Positions 30,146-39,064 of a stretch of DNA of 64,000 nucleotides are shown one piece after another. The notes below the pieces were generated by a model. That model had not been told where the DNA came from. It did not search any database and was given only the letters and a program-made list of their open reading frames with translations. A program made the position numbers and the translations under genes. Source of the DNA: Microbacterium sp. (GTDB lineage Bacteria; Actinomycetota; Actinomycetes; Actinomycetales; Microbacteriaceae). The stretch is taken from contig NZ_JAFKIP010000003.1 in NCBI RefSeq assembly GCF_017305435.1, forward strand, positions 248,001-312,000, in the 5' to 3' direction. How positions within the stretch are numbered: position 1 is the stretch's first letter; each line of letters starts with the position of its first letter.

Positions 30146-31018
30146 TCAGCGGATGGACGTCGCCGCCTTGTCCGCGGGGACGATGAGCGAGTCGGGCAGA
30201 CCGTAGCTCGCGTTGAGCTCGGCGAGCGTTCCGTCGGCGCGGAATCCGTCGATGAGCGCGCTGAAGGCATCGGCGAGCGCCGTGTTGTCCTTGTCGATCG
30301 GGAACGCGATCATGGGCTGCTCGGTCGTGATGGCGACACGGTCGTCCTCGGCGGCGGGCTTGACCACGAAGTCGGTGTCGGCGTAGGCCACCGTGGCGAC
30401 CGCGTAGCCGTCGAGTGCCGCCTGGATGCGCCCGTTGATGAGGTCCTGCTTCATCTCCGCCGTGCCGGGGTAGGTCTTGAAGTTGCCGCCGAGGATGCGG
30501 GACATGTCGGCCTCCCACGAGAAGCCCGCCCCGGAGCCGACGGCACCGACGCTCTCGAGCCCGGACACCGTGTCGATGCCGTCCTTCGAGATGATGCCCA
30601 TCGAGTCGAAGAACGTCGGGCTCGTGAAGCCGACCTGCTGCGCGCGGGCCTCGGTCACGTACCATCCGCCCGTGATGATGTCCGTGCGGTGCTGCTCGCT
30701 GATCATCGGGATGCCGTTGGCGTAGGTGATCGGGACGAACGCGAGCGCGAGGCACTCGGCTTCCGCGAGCTTGCGGACGACGTCGATCTCGAGCCCCGCA
30801 GCATCCGTGCCCTTGGTCTGGGTGTACGGGAGGTTCTCCGGGACTCCCACGGTGAGCGTGCCGGGGGTGAAGGTGGTCAGTCCTTCGTGAGCGGGAGTGC
30901 AGTCCGCCGAGACGGTCGAGGCGGGTGCGGCTGCGCCGGCGCAGCCGGACAGCAGCAGTGCGACGGACGCGGCGGACACGAGCGCGGTGAGCGCGCGGGC
31001 GCGGGTGGTGCGGGGCAT
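30146..31018 (-). CDS. ABC transporter substrate-binding lipoprotein (SBP_bac_3)
   Basis: Extracytoplasmic solute-binding protein of 290 residues, family 3. The N-terminus is a lipoprotein signal with lipobox LSGC (Cys26). The mature part has typical family 3 text such as VGVPENLPYTQTKG and LEIDVVRKLAEAECL. It would deliver a polar amino acid or an analogue. The lipoprotein gene precedes the ATPase and permease genes and follows the SDR gene by 46 nt, placing transporter and enzymes in one operon. Confidence 0.92.
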   Translation of the reverse strand: MPRTTRARALTALVSAASVALLLSGCAGAAAPASTVSADCTPAHEGLTTFTPGTLTVGVPENLPYTQTKGTDAAGLEIDVVRKLAEAECLALAFVPITYANGIPMISEQHRTDIITGGWYVTEARAQQVGFTSPTFFDSMGIISKDGIDTVSGLESVGAVGSGAGFSWEADMSRILGGNFKTYPGTAEMKQDLINGRIQAALDGYAVATVAYADTDFVVKPAAEDDRVAITTEQPMIAFPIDKDNTALADAFSALIDGFRADGTLAELNASYGLPDSLIVPADKAATSIR

Positions 31019-31064
31019 GGCTTCCTGCTTTCTTGATGGTCGGGTACAGCGCGGGTCGGAGGGG

Positions 31065-31781
31065 TCAGACGGCCGTGAGTCCGCCGTCGATCGTCAGGAC
31101 GGAGCCGGTGACGAACGCGGATGCGGGCGAGATCAGGTAGGTGACGAGCGGCGAGATCTCCTCAGGGCGGGCGCGGCGGGCGAGCGGCGCCGTCGACGAG
31201 GTCCCGCCGATGGGCTCGTCGTCGTTCATGGGCGTCGAGACACCGCCCGGGCAGATCGCGTTGACGCGGACGGCGGGCGCGTACTCGACGGCCGCGACGC
31301 GGGTGAGTGCGAGCAGCGCGGCCTTGGAGGCCGAGTAGGCGGCGTAGCCGGCCGAGCCGACGAGCGCCGCCGTCGACGAGATGTTGACGATCGAGCCCTC
31401 GCCGCCGGTCATGAGCGGCGCGAGGGCGCGGATGCCGAGGAAGGCGCCGAGAGCGTTCACCCGGTCGTGCAGCAGCCAGGTGGCGGCATCCGTCTCGGCG
31501 ATCGTGCCGTAGCGGAGGATGCCGGCGTTGTTGACGAGCCCGACGAGATGCGCACCCGAGCGTTCGAGCGTCGTCGCCAGAGTGCCCCATCCGCCCTCGT
31601 CGGCGACGTCGAGCGAGTAGTAGCGGGCGTCGGCGCCGGATGAGCGCAGTGTCGAGGCGACCTCCTCACCCGCATCGTCCATGCGGTCGGTGAGGACGAG
31701 CGCATAGCCCGCGGCGGCGAGCGCGGCGGCGTGCGCGGCTCCTTGACCACGGGCGGCGCCGGTGATCACGACGGTGCTCAT
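31065..31781 (-). CDS. Short-chain dehydrogenase (operon SDR B)
   Basis: SDR of 238 residues: TGAARGQG coenzyme motif (residues 7-14), NNAG, catalytic YSASK preceded by NISSTAALVGSAGY, and a typical VTGSVLTIDGGLTAV end. Probably oxidises an alcohol or reduces a carbonyl of the imported compound. Its ATG overlaps the TGA of SDR A. The start was set at MSTVVITGA, because the longer frame upstream covers SDR A. Confidence 0.9.
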   Translation of the reverse strand: MSTVVITGAARGQGAAHAAALAAAGYALVLTDRMDDAGEEVASTLRSSGADARYYSLDVADEGGWGTLATTLERSGAHLVGLVNNAGILRYGTIAETDAATWLLHDRVNALGAFLGIRALAPLMTGGEGSIVNISSTAALVGSAGYAAYSASKAALLALTRVAAVEYAPAVRVNAICPGGVSTPMNDDEPIGGTSSTAPLARRARPEEISPLVTYLISPASAFVTGSVLTIDGGLTAV

Positions 31782-32500
31782 CGCATGACATCCGCTCCCG
31801 AGAGCACGATCGTCTCGCCGTCGAGGAAGGCGCCGTACTCGGGCTGGGAGACGAGCCAGACCCATGCGGCGATCTCCTCGGGGGTCGCCACGCGGCCGAG
31901 GGGGATCGACGCGGCGGCCGCCTCCATCCGGCCCGTCGCGGAGTTGCCGGGCGTGGCGACCCATCCGGGGGCGATGCCGTTGACGCGGATGCCGTCGGGC
32001 GCGAGCTCGAGCGCGAGCGACTTCGTCAGCATCACGACCGCGGCCTTCGAGGCGCCGTAGAGCAGCTGGCCGCGCGATACCGTGAAGGCGTCCACGGACG
32101 CGAAGTTGACGATCGAGGCGCCACGCCGCAGGCGAGGTCGGGCGGCCGCGATGACGTTCAGCACCCCCAGGACGTTGATGTCGAAGATCCGCCGGTACGT
32201 GTCGTCGTCGTAGGTGGCGAGAGTCGTCGGCGGGTAGACGCCGGCGATGTTGGCGACGACGTCGATGGCCCGTCCCGGTGCCAGCACCGCCTCGAGTGCG
32301 GCGGCGACGTCGTCACGAACGCGGACGTCGGCGACGATCGGGAGGAGGTCGCCCGCGTCGGCTGCCGGCGGCGCGGCATCCGACGCGACATCGAGGGCCA
32401 CGACCGTGTACCCCCGGTCGAGGAACACCTCTACCGCGCTGCGCCCCATGCCGCTGGAGGCCCCGGTGATCAATGCCACCGGCTTGGTCGTCGTGTCCAC
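31778..32500 (-). CDS. Short-chain dehydrogenase (operon SDR A)
   Basis: SDR of 240 residues: TGASSGMG, NIAG, catalytic YGASK after NFASVDAFTVSRGQ, and the GFLDGETIVLSGAD-type end. It is the first gene of the eight-gene operon. A GTG start at 32500 with GAGAGGG upstream is preferred over an ATG at 32566, which would intrude on the divergent LysR promoter. SDR A and B in one operon suggest two successive redox steps. Confidence 0.88.
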   Translation of the reverse strand: MDTTTKPVALITGASSGMGRSAVEVFLDRGYTVVALDVASDAAPPAADAGDLLPIVADVRVRDDVAAALEAVLAPGRAIDVVANIAGVYPPTTLATYDDDTYRRIFDINVLGVLNVIAAARPRLRRGASIVNFASVDAFTVSRGQLLYGASKAAVVMLTKSLALELAPDGIRVNGIAPGWVATPGNSATGRMEAAAASIPLGRVATPEEIAAWVWLVSQPEYGAFLDGETIVLSGADVMR

Positions 32501-32605
32501 GTGTGCCCTCTCGGTCGTCTCGTCGTCGTGCAGGACAAGTCGACCATCGAGGAAGACCAAGGACAATCCTCAAACCAGTATGCTGACTATAGGAAGTTCC
32601 TTGAG

Positions 32606-33538
32606 ATGAGGACCATGTCGCACCCCACGATCCGCCAGCTGCAGTACTTCCTGACGGCGGCGCGATTGGGAACGTTCTCCGCCGCAGCCGCCGAGCACCA
32701 CATCGCACAGCCGAGCCTTTCGGAGCAGATCTCGGTGCTGGAGACGAGCCTCGGGCTCAAGCTCTTCAGCCGCACGTCACGGCGCCTGCTCCTCACAGAC
32801 GTGGGCAAACAGCTCGTGCCACTCGCCGAGAAGACGCTCGCCGATGCGGGCGAGATCGCCGACTTCGGCCGCCGCGTCCGGTCTCTCGAAGAGGGCACGG
32901 TCCTGTTCGGCACCTTCAACAGCGCCCACCTCTACCTGCTAACCGATCTGATCCGGGAGTTCCACGCGCGGTACCCCGCGGTCCGGGTGAAGGTGACCGG
33001 ATTGAACTCGTCCGAGGTCGCCGAATCGGTGCGTGCCGGCGATCTGGAAGCCGGAATCGTCCAGCTGCCGATCGATGACCGTCAGCTGCAGTTGACGCCT
33101 GGAGTGTTCGTGGATCACGTCGTCTACGTGTCACGGAACCCCGAGCACACGCGCACGCCCATCGATATCACGACCCTCGCGACGCGTCCCCTGATCCTCT
33201 CGGAAGCGCGATGGTCACAGGACGACCCGTTGCGCGTCTCGCTGCTCGAGCGTGCTCAGGCGGCCGGCGTGCGGCTCGAGCCGATCATCGAGGTCGAGTT
33301 CCAGACGCACGCCCTGGAGCTCGCCGCCCAGGGCGTCGGGGACTCGCTGGTCTCGTACCACGTCGGGCGTTCGGTGATCGCGGAGCGCGGCCTCTACATG
33401 GCGCCGCTCGTCCCCTCCGTCGAGGAGCACTACGCGTTCGTCACGCGGCGCACGGGTTCCATCTCTCCTGCGACGGCGGCATTCATGACGCTCGCGCGTC
33501 AGATCCTGGCGCGACTCGGCGCGCCCGAGACCGGGTAG
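32606..33538 (+). CDS. LysR-family transcriptional regulator
   Basis: Regulator of 310 residues. The N-terminal winged helix (LQYFLTAARLGTFSAAAAEHH...PSLSEQISVLE) is followed by a LysR substrate-binding domain. It is divergent from the SDR-ABC-racemase-monooxygenase operon with 105 nt between, the classical layout for a LysR activator and its target. The ATG at 32606 has AGGAAG at 9 nt; an alternative ATG is at 32615. AGGAAGTTCCT at 32591-32601 is a perfect short palindrome. The inducer is presumably the transported compound. Confidence 0.9.
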   Translation: MRTMSHPTIRQLQYFLTAARLGTFSAAAAEHHIAQPSLSEQISVLETSLGLKLFSRTSRRLLLTDVGKQLVPLAEKTLADAGEIADFGRRVRSLEEGTVLFGTFNSAHLYLLTDLIREFHARYPAVRVKVTGLNSSEVAESVRAGDLEAGIVQLPIDDRQLQLTPGVFVDHVVYVSRNPEHTRTPIDITTLATRPLILSEARWSQDDPLRVSLLERAQAAGVRLEPIIEVEFQTHALELAAQGVGDSLVSYHVGRSVIAERGLYMAPLVPSVEEHYAFVTRRTGSISPATAAFMTLARQILARLGAPETG

Positions 33539-33574
33539 CGCTGGGCGGCGCGGATCGCGCGCGTGGCTCGCGCG

Positions 33575-34012
33575 TCAGCGGGCGAGGTCGCGCAGCAGGG
33601 CGGAGACGAGCGCGAGGTCGTCGGCGCTCCAGGCATCCAACCGCGCCCCGAGGCGGGCCTCGCGGTCGCTGCGCGCCACCGCGATGCGTTCGCGGGCGAG
33701 GTCGGTGACGGCCAGGACGCGGGCCCGCCGATCGGCGGGATCTGGCCGGCTCTCGACGAAGCCGAGCTCTTCGAGCTGGCGCAGCTGACGACTGACGGCC
33801 GACTTGTCGGTCTGGAACCGCTCGATGATCTCCCCTGCCGACGTCACCGTGCCGTCGGCGATCGCGACGAGCACGCGATACCCGAGCGGCTGCAGATCCG
33901 GGTGCACCGTCGCCGCCGCCTCACGCCAGTTCACGCGGATGCGCGCGAAGAGCGCCCCGAAGTCCTGCTCGAGACGGGCGATCGCGGCATCCCGATCGGA
34001 GGTCGCGCTCAT
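33575..34012 (-). CDS. MarR-family regulator (MarR-1)
   Basis: Winged-helix regulator of 145 residues: AGEIIERFQTDKSAVSRQLRQLEELGFVESRP forms the HTH and wing. It shares the motif VHPDLQP and the preceding WREAAA segment with the neighbouring MarR-2, so the two look like paralogues from duplication. It follows MarR-2 by 52 nt on the same strand, likely in the exporter operon. Confidence 0.88.
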   Translation of the reverse strand: MSATSDRDAAIARLEQDFGALFARIRVNWREAAATVHPDLQPLGYRVLVAIADGTVTSAGEIIERFQTDKSAVSRQLRQLEELGFVESRPDPADRRARVLAVTDLARERIAVARSDREARLGARLDAWSADDLALVSALLRDLAR

Positions 34013-34064
34013 GACCGCAAGTGTACGGGGAGAGCGGTGCGAGCCCGGATCGGGCCGCGCCGCG

Positions 34065-34538
34065 TCACATCTCCGACAGACAGCGGAACACCTTGCCCGC
34101 CGCGTCGAGCTCCTCGGGGGCGAGATGCGCGAGCACCTCTCTCAGGCGCGCGGCGTACTCGACCCGCACGTCCGCGAGCGCGGCCTGGGCTGCAGGGGTG
34201 GCCGTGAGCACCCGCTGCCGCGCATCGCGGTCGTCGGGGCGCGACACGATGAGGCCCCAGTCCTCGAGGGCGCGCACTTGACGGCTGATCACCGACTTGT
34301 CCATCTCGAACAGTTCGGCGAGCTGATGCGCGTTCGCCCGATCGCTCCGCGCGATGCACGCCAGCAGCTTGTACCCGGCAGGCTGGAGATCGGGGTGGAC
34401 GCGGGCCGCGGACTCCTTCCACTGCGCCCGAGCACGACCGAAGATCATGCTCAGGCGCAGCTGGAACTCGCCCAGCGACGCGTCCAGGTCGTCGCTGTGC
34501 GCGACCTCGTCGACCCCGCCCAGCGCTGCCGTGGTCAT
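34065..34538 (-). CDS. MarR-family regulator (MarR-2)
   Basis: Winged-helix regulator of 157 residues with HQLAELFEMDKSVISRQVRALEDWGLIVSRP. Its ATG lies 1 nt after the DHA2 exporter stop (TGAGATG), so it is translated with the exporter. It is the best candidate for the repressor that binds the GTTGA/TCAAC operator at the exporter promoter. The inducer is probably an exported compound. Confidence 0.9.
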   Translation of the reverse strand: MTTAALGGVDEVAHSDDLDASLGEFQLRLSMIFGRARAQWKESAARVHPDLQPAGYKLLACIARSDRANAHQLAELFEMDKSVISRQVRALEDWGLIVSRPDDRDARQRVLTATPAAQAALADVRVEYAARLREVLAHLAPEELDAAGKVFRCLSEM

Positions 34539-34539
34539 C

Positions 34540-36264
34540 TCAGCGCCCGCGCTCCGCGTCGTCGTCGGTGAGGATGCCGACGCGCCCGGTGGAGACGGAG
34601 GCATCCGCGCCCTCGGCCTGCAGCCGGATCGCCTCGGTCGGGGTGGAGGCGCCGACCTCGGCCTCGGCCACCCCGATCGCCGACTCCTCGGCCTGCTCAC
34701 GCAGGTGCTCGGCGGCGGTCTTGGTCGACAGCGGCTTGTTCTTCACGAACGCGATCGCGATGATCGCGAGCACGGCGAGCGGGATCGCGATGACGAAGAC
34801 ATCGGCGATGCCGTGCCCGTACGCCGATTCGACGAGTGCGCGGATGGAGTCGGGAAGCGCCGACACCTTGGGCACGTCACCCGAGCCGAGGGCCTTCAGG
34901 GCGTCGATCTCGGCCTGGCTCGACGGGGTGAAGCCGGTCAAGGCATCCGTCATGTAGTCGGTGACCTTGGTCGCGAGCATGGAGCCCATGACCGTCACGC
35001 CGATCGTGCCGGCGATCGTGCGGAAGAAGTTGACGTTCGAGGATGCCGCGCCCAGCTGCGTCGGCGGGGTGTCGTTCTGCACGATGAGCGTGAGATTCTG
35101 CATCACCATGCCGAGGCCCGCGCCGAGCACGAACATGTACACCGCGACGAGCGAGAACGCCGTGTCGTAGCGGAGCGTCGACATCAGGGTGACACCGATG
35201 AGGGTGAGCACCGAGCCGGTGAGCATCCAGCCCTTCCATTTGCCGAACCGACTCACGAGCTGGCCGATCACGATCGACGCGCCCATCTGCCCGACGATCA
35301 TCGGGATCGTCATGAGGCCCGACTCGGTCGGCGTCGCGCCGCGCGCGAGCTGGAAGTACTGCGCGAGGAAGACGGAGGTCGCGAACATCGAGACGCCGAT
35401 GGCGATGGATGCCAGGACCGAGAGCGTGAAGGTGCGGTTGCGGAAGAGCGACATCGGCACGATCGGCTCCGCGACGAAGAACTCGACGGTGACGAAGGCG
35501 ATGATCGCGGCGATGGAGACGACGCCGAGCATCCAGCTCGTGCCCGAGTCCCAGGCGAACTGGCTGCCGCCCATCGACACCCAGATCAGGAGGGTCGATA
35601 CGCCGACAGCGAGGAGGACGATGCCGAGGTAGTCGATCGACACCTTCGCGCGCTGCGGCTTGGGCAGGTGCAGAGTGAACTGCAGCAGCACGAGTGCGAC
35701 GATCGCGAACGGCACGCCCACGAAGAAGTTGGCACGCCAGCCCCACCAGTCGGTGATGAGACCGCCGAGGAGCGGGCCGCCGATCGTGCCGAGGGCCATG
35801 ATGCCGCCGACGACGCCCATGTACTTGCCGCGCTCGCGCGGCGAGATGATGAGCGCGACGGCGATCATCACGAGCGACATGAGGCCGCCGACGCCGATGC
35901 CCTGGATGACCCGGACGGCGATGAGCATGTTCGTGTCGGTCGAGAATCCGGCGATGACGGTGCCGACCGTGAACAGGATGAGCGAGAGCTGGATGAGGAT
36001 CTTGCGGTCGACGAGGTCGGCGAGCTTGCCCCAGATCGGGGTCGAGACGGCGGTCGCCAGCAGGCTCGCGGTGATCACCCAGGTGTACTGCGACTGGGTG
36101 CCGCCGAGGTCGGCGATGATGACGGGCATGGACGTCGAGACGACGGTGCCCGAGAGCACCGCGACGAACATGCCGACGATGAGGCCGGAGATGGCCGTGA
36201 AGACTTCGCGCGGGGTGCGCTGCGGGGAATGATGCGTGTGGTGCGATGCGGTGACGGCGGTCAA
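34540..36264 (-). CDS. DHA2-family MFS multidrug exporter
   Basis: EmrB/QacA-type 14-helix exporter. From a TTG start at 36264 it has 574 residues. It shows AVLSGTVVSTSMPVI in the first helix, motif A in the GKLADLVDRKIL loop, and a long C-terminal cytoplasmic tail ending near AEHLREQAEESA. AAGGAG lies 11 nt upstream of this TTG. A further upstream TTG (36348) would give 602 residues but would sit inside the promoter. The following MarR-2 and MarR-1 genes appear co-transcribed. Substrate unknown. Confidence 0.88.
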   Translation of the reverse strand: MTAVTASHHTHHSPQRTPREVFTAISGLIVGMFVAVLSGTVVSTSMPVIIADLGGTQSQYTWVITASLLATAVSTPIWGKLADLVDRKILIQLSLILFTVGTVIAGFSTDTNMLIAVRVIQGIGVGGLMSLVMIAVALIISPRERGKYMGVVGGIMALGTIGGPLLGGLITDWWGWRANFFVGVPFAIVALVLLQFTLHLPKPQRAKVSIDYLGIVLLAVGVSTLLIWVSMGGSQFAWDSGTSWMLGVVSIAAIIAFVTVEFFVAEPIVPMSLFRNRTFTLSVLASIAIGVSMFATSVFLAQYFQLARGATPTESGLMTIPMIVGQMGASIVIGQLVSRFGKWKGWMLTGSVLTLIGVTLMSTLRYDTAFSLVAVYMFVLGAGLGMVMQNLTLIVQNDTPPTQLGAASSNVNFFRTIAGTIGVTVMGSMLATKVTDYMTDALTGFTPSSQAEIDALKALGSGDVPKVSALPDSIRALVESAYGHGIADVFVIAIPLAVLAIIAIAFVKNKPLSTKTAAEHLREQAEESAIGVAEAEVGASTPTEAIRLQAEGADASVSTGRVGILTDDDAERGR

Positions 36265-36288
36265 GAGGGGTCGTGCTCCTTGCTGAAA

Positions 36289-36331
36289 GTTGATCGGCGT
36301 CAACCATATCTCATTAGTTGCGCTTTGTCGA
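36289..36331 (-). promoter_or_regulatory. DHA2 exporter promoter with MarR-type operator
   Basis: On the minus strand a -35 box TCGACA (36326-36331) and a -10 box TATGGT (36303-36308) are spaced by 17 nt. GTTGA-N6-TCAAC (36289-36304) is a palindrome covering the region just downstream of, and touching, the -10. Related GTTGAC/GTCGAC words recur upstream. The layout suggests repression by the MarR protein(s) of this operon. Predicted from sequence only. Confidence 0.65.
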
Positions 36332-36382
36332 CTATCGATACCGGTCAACTATTACGCGGGCGCGAGCACGGGCGCCCGAACG

Positions 36383-36418
36383 CAGATCAGCCCCCGCTCG
36401 AAAGCAGGGGCTGATCTG
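36383..36418 (-). terminator. Hairpin terminator downstream of tRNA-Ser
   Basis: Perfect 12-bp stem, CAGATCAGCCCC at 36383-36394 pairing with 36407-36418, with a 12-nt loop, 7 nt beyond the tRNA 3' end. The following T content is poor, but position and stem strength fit a tRNA transcript end. Confidence 0.75.
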
Positions 36419-36424
36419 GGAGAA

Positions 36425-36515
36425 TGGCGGTGACGGTGGGATTTGAACCCACGGTAGGGGGTTACCCTACACAACTTTTCGAGAGTTGCACCTTCGGCCG
36501 CTCGGACACGTCACC
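36425..36515 (-). tRNA. serT-like (CGA): tRNA-Ser (CGA anticodon)
   Basis: Class II tRNA of 91 nt including an encoded CCA. Acceptor stem GGTGACG pairs with CGTCACC and the discriminator is G. The anticodon stem CAACT/AGTTG encloses the loop CTCGAAA, giving anticodon CGA, which reads UCG. A long variable arm (GTAGGGTAACCCCCTAC) and T loop GTTCAAATC are present. It is expressed on the minus strand with its own terminator. Confidence 0.96.
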
Positions 36516-36626
36516 GTCGACCATCTTACGACAGTCCGGCGGATGCCGCGAACCGGCGTGATCCCACCGATCCGACCGATCACCGGCTCACCCCACGGTG
36601 TCGGCGCCACGTCCTAGCGTGGGACC

Positions 36627-38045
36627 ATGACCGATCGGATGACGCCGCAGCAGCGCCTCGTCGTCACGATCGCGGTGCTGGGATCGTTCGTCGCCTTCCT
36701 CGACGGCACCGTCGTGAACGTCGCGCTCCCCGCGATCGCGCGCGAGCTCGGCGGCGGACTGTCCACACAGCAGTGGGCGGTGGACGCCTACCTTGTGACC
36801 CTCGGCGCGCTCATCCTCGTCGCGGGCGCGGCGAGCGACGCCTACGGACGCCTGCTCGTCCTGCGGATCGGTCTCATCGGTTTCGGCGTCGCGTCGGTCG
36901 CCGTCGCCGCTGCACCGTCGATCGAGCTCCTCATCGCCGCTCGCGCCCTCCAGGGCGTCGCGGGCGCGTTCCTCGTGCCGAGTTCGCTCGCGCTCATCAC
37001 GTCGACCATGGCCGAGCCGGTGCGCTCGCGAGCGATCGGGCTGTGGACCGCACTCACGACCGGCGCCATGATCGTGGGCCCGCTCCTCGGCGGCGTCATC
37101 GTCGACAACCTCTCCTGGCGCTGGGTCTTCCTCATCAACGTGCTGCCGATCGGCGTCGCCCTCGCCCTCCTTCCACGACTCGACACCCGCGACGAGCGGC
37201 GCCCGGACGCGCGCATCGACTGGATCGGCGCGGCCCTGTGCACAGCGGGGCTCGGGCTCGCCGTGCTCGCGCTGATCGAGCTCCCGACCGCGGCCGGCGG
37301 CCCCGCGACGCCGTGGCTGTGGGGATCGCTGGGCCTCGGCATCCTGCTCTTCGCGGGCTTCGTCCTGCGCCAGCGCACGGCGTCGCCCCCGCTCCTGCCG
37401 CTCGACCTGTTCCGCAGCGGCACCTTCTCCGCCGGCAATCTCGCGACGCTCTTCATCTACGCCGCGCTCTCGCTCAACGGGTTCGTCGTCTCCGTCTATC
37501 TCCAGCAGGGTGCGGGCCTCTCCGCGACGCTCGCGGGCCTCGCGAGCCTGCCCGCGACGATCCTCGTCATCGCACTGAGCTCACGCATCGGCATCCTGTC
37601 CGGCCGCCTCGGGCCGCGCCTGTTCATGACCGTCGGCCCGTTCGTCATGGCGGCGGGATGCCTCCTGCTGCTCCTCGTCGGCACCGACTTCGACTACTGG
37701 TGGCAGGTCCTCCCCGCGATGATCATCCTCGGCCTCGGCCTCGCGATCACGGTGTCGCCGCTGACGGCGGCGATCCTCGGATCCGCCGACCCGGCCCGCT
37801 CGGGGATCGCCTCGGCGGTCAACAACGCGGTCGCGCGCGTCGCGGGCCTCCTCGCGATCGCGTCGCTGTCGGCGATCATCGGCGGCGCGCTCGACCTCGC
37901 GGGGTTCCACCGGGTCGCACTCGTCACGGGGGCGCTCCTCGTCGCGGGATCGGTGATCTCGGCGATCGGGGTACGCAATCCGACGCGGCGGGCGCCACGC
38001 CCGCCGGACGGCAGTGGCACGGGGTCACGCGCACTGTCAGACTGA
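36627..38045 (+). CDS. DHA2-family MFS exporter (second)
   Basis: Exporter of 472 residues with about 14 membrane helices. AFLDGTVVNVALPAIARELG in helix 1 and the GAASDAYGRLLVLRIG motif A identify the DHA2 family. It is shorter than the other exporter in this window and lacks the long C-terminal tail. It ends 4 nt before the lactate dehydrogenase ATG, so the two may share a transcript; whether this reflects joint function is unclear. Substrate unknown. Confidence 0.9.
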   Translation: MTDRMTPQQRLVVTIAVLGSFVAFLDGTVVNVALPAIARELGGGLSTQQWAVDAYLVTLGALILVAGAASDAYGRLLVLRIGLIGFGVASVAVAAAPSIELLIAARALQGVAGAFLVPSSLALITSTMAEPVRSRAIGLWTALTTGAMIVGPLLGGVIVDNLSWRWVFLINVLPIGVALALLPRLDTRDERRPDARIDWIGAALCTAGLGLAVLALIELPTAAGGPATPWLWGSLGLGILLFAGFVLRQRTASPPLLPLDLFRSGTFSAGNLATLFIYAALSLNGFVVSVYLQQGAGLSATLAGLASLPATILVIALSSRIGILSGRLGPRLFMTVGPFVMAAGCLLLLLVGTDFDYWWQVLPAMIILGLGLAITVSPLTAAILGSADPARSGIASAVNNAVARVAGLLAIASLSAIIGGALDLAGFHRVALVTGALLVAGSVISAIGVRNPTRRAPRPPDGSGTGSRALSD

Positions 38046-38049
38046 ACGC

Positions 38050-39003
38050 ATGAGCGTGATCGAGAACTCGAAACTGACCGTCGTCGGCGCTGGAGCAGTC
38101 GGCTCGTCCGTCGCCTACGCCGCCCTCATCCGCGAATCGGCGCGCCACGTCGCGCTCTACGACATCGCCGCCGCGCGCGTCGAGGCGGAGGTCCTCGACC
38201 TCGCCCACGGCTCGCAGTTCACCGGCTCCAGCGACATCATCGGCGGCGCCGACCTCGACGTCACCGCCGGTTCGCACGTCGTCGTGATCACCGCCGGCGC
38301 CGCACAGAAGCCCGGGCAGACGCGCATCGACCTCGCCGGCATCAACGCGAACATCCTCCGCTCACTCGTCCCCGACCTCCTCGAGCGCTCCCCCGACGCG
38401 ATCTTCGTCGTCGTCACGAACCCCGCCGACGTCATGGCGGTCATCGCGCAGGAGGTCAGCGGCCTGCCGCGCGAGCGCGTCTTCAGTTCGGGCACGGTCC
38501 TCGACACCTCGCGCCTGCGCTGGAAGATCGCCCAGCGCGCGGGCGTCTCGATCTCGAGCGTGCACGCGTACATCGTCGGCGAGCACGGTGACACGGAGTT
38601 CCCGCTGTGGTCGCACGCCACGATCGGCACGGTGCCGATCCTGGAATGGCAGCCGCTCGACGGCCAGCCCCGCTTCACCGTCGAAGAGCTCGACCAGATC
38701 GCCGTCGATGTGCGGGATGCCGCCTACAAGGTCATCCAGGGCAAGGGCGCCACGAACTACGCGATCGGCCTCTCCGGCGCGCGCATCGTCGAGGCGATCC
38801 TCGGTGACGAGCACACCGTCATGCCCGTCGCGACCGTGCTCGAGGACTTCCACGGCGTCAGCGGCGTCGCGCTCTCGGTGCCCTCGGTCCTGTCCGCGGT
38901 GGGAGCCCAGCCCATTCGCGAGACCACGTTCTCGCCCTCCGAGCTCGAACTGTTCCACCACTCCGCCGACGCGCTGCGCGAGGTCGCCGACTCGCTGCGC
39001 TGA
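38050..39003 (+). CDS. ldh: L-lactate dehydrogenase
   Basis: NAD-dependent 2-hydroxyacid dehydrogenase of 317 residues. It has the coenzyme motif GAGAVGSS, the lactate-type specificity loop KPGQTRIDL (Gln where malate enzymes have Arg), DTSRLR, and the catalytic GEHGDTEFPLW. The Gln makes LDH more likely than malate dehydrogenase. It interconverts pyruvate and L-lactate in the cytoplasm. ATG follows the exporter stop by 4 nt. Confidence 0.93.
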   Translation: MSVIENSKLTVVGAGAVGSSVAYAALIRESARHVALYDIAAARVEAEVLDLAHGSQFTGSSDIIGGADLDVTAGSHVVVITAGAAQKPGQTRIDLAGINANILRSLVPDLLERSPDAIFVVVTNPADVMAVIAQEVSGLPRERVFSSGTVLDTSRLRWKIAQRAGVSISSVHAYIVGEHGDTEFPLWSHATIGTVPILEWQPLDGQPRFTVEELDQIAVDVRDAAYKVIQGKGATNYAIGLSGARIVEAILGDEHTVMPVATVLEDFHGVSGVALSVPSVLSAVGAQPIRETTFSPSELELFHHSADALREVADSLR

Positions 39004-39064
39004 CCCCCTTCTGCCCTCGCGGGAAAAGGGACGCCATGTCGGAAGCCGCGGCTAGCGTGGAGCC

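Noticed and set aside
38050-39003. Malate dehydrogenase
   Set aside because: The specificity loop has Gln (KPGQTRIDL) where malate dehydrogenases have Arg, so lactate dehydrogenase fits better.
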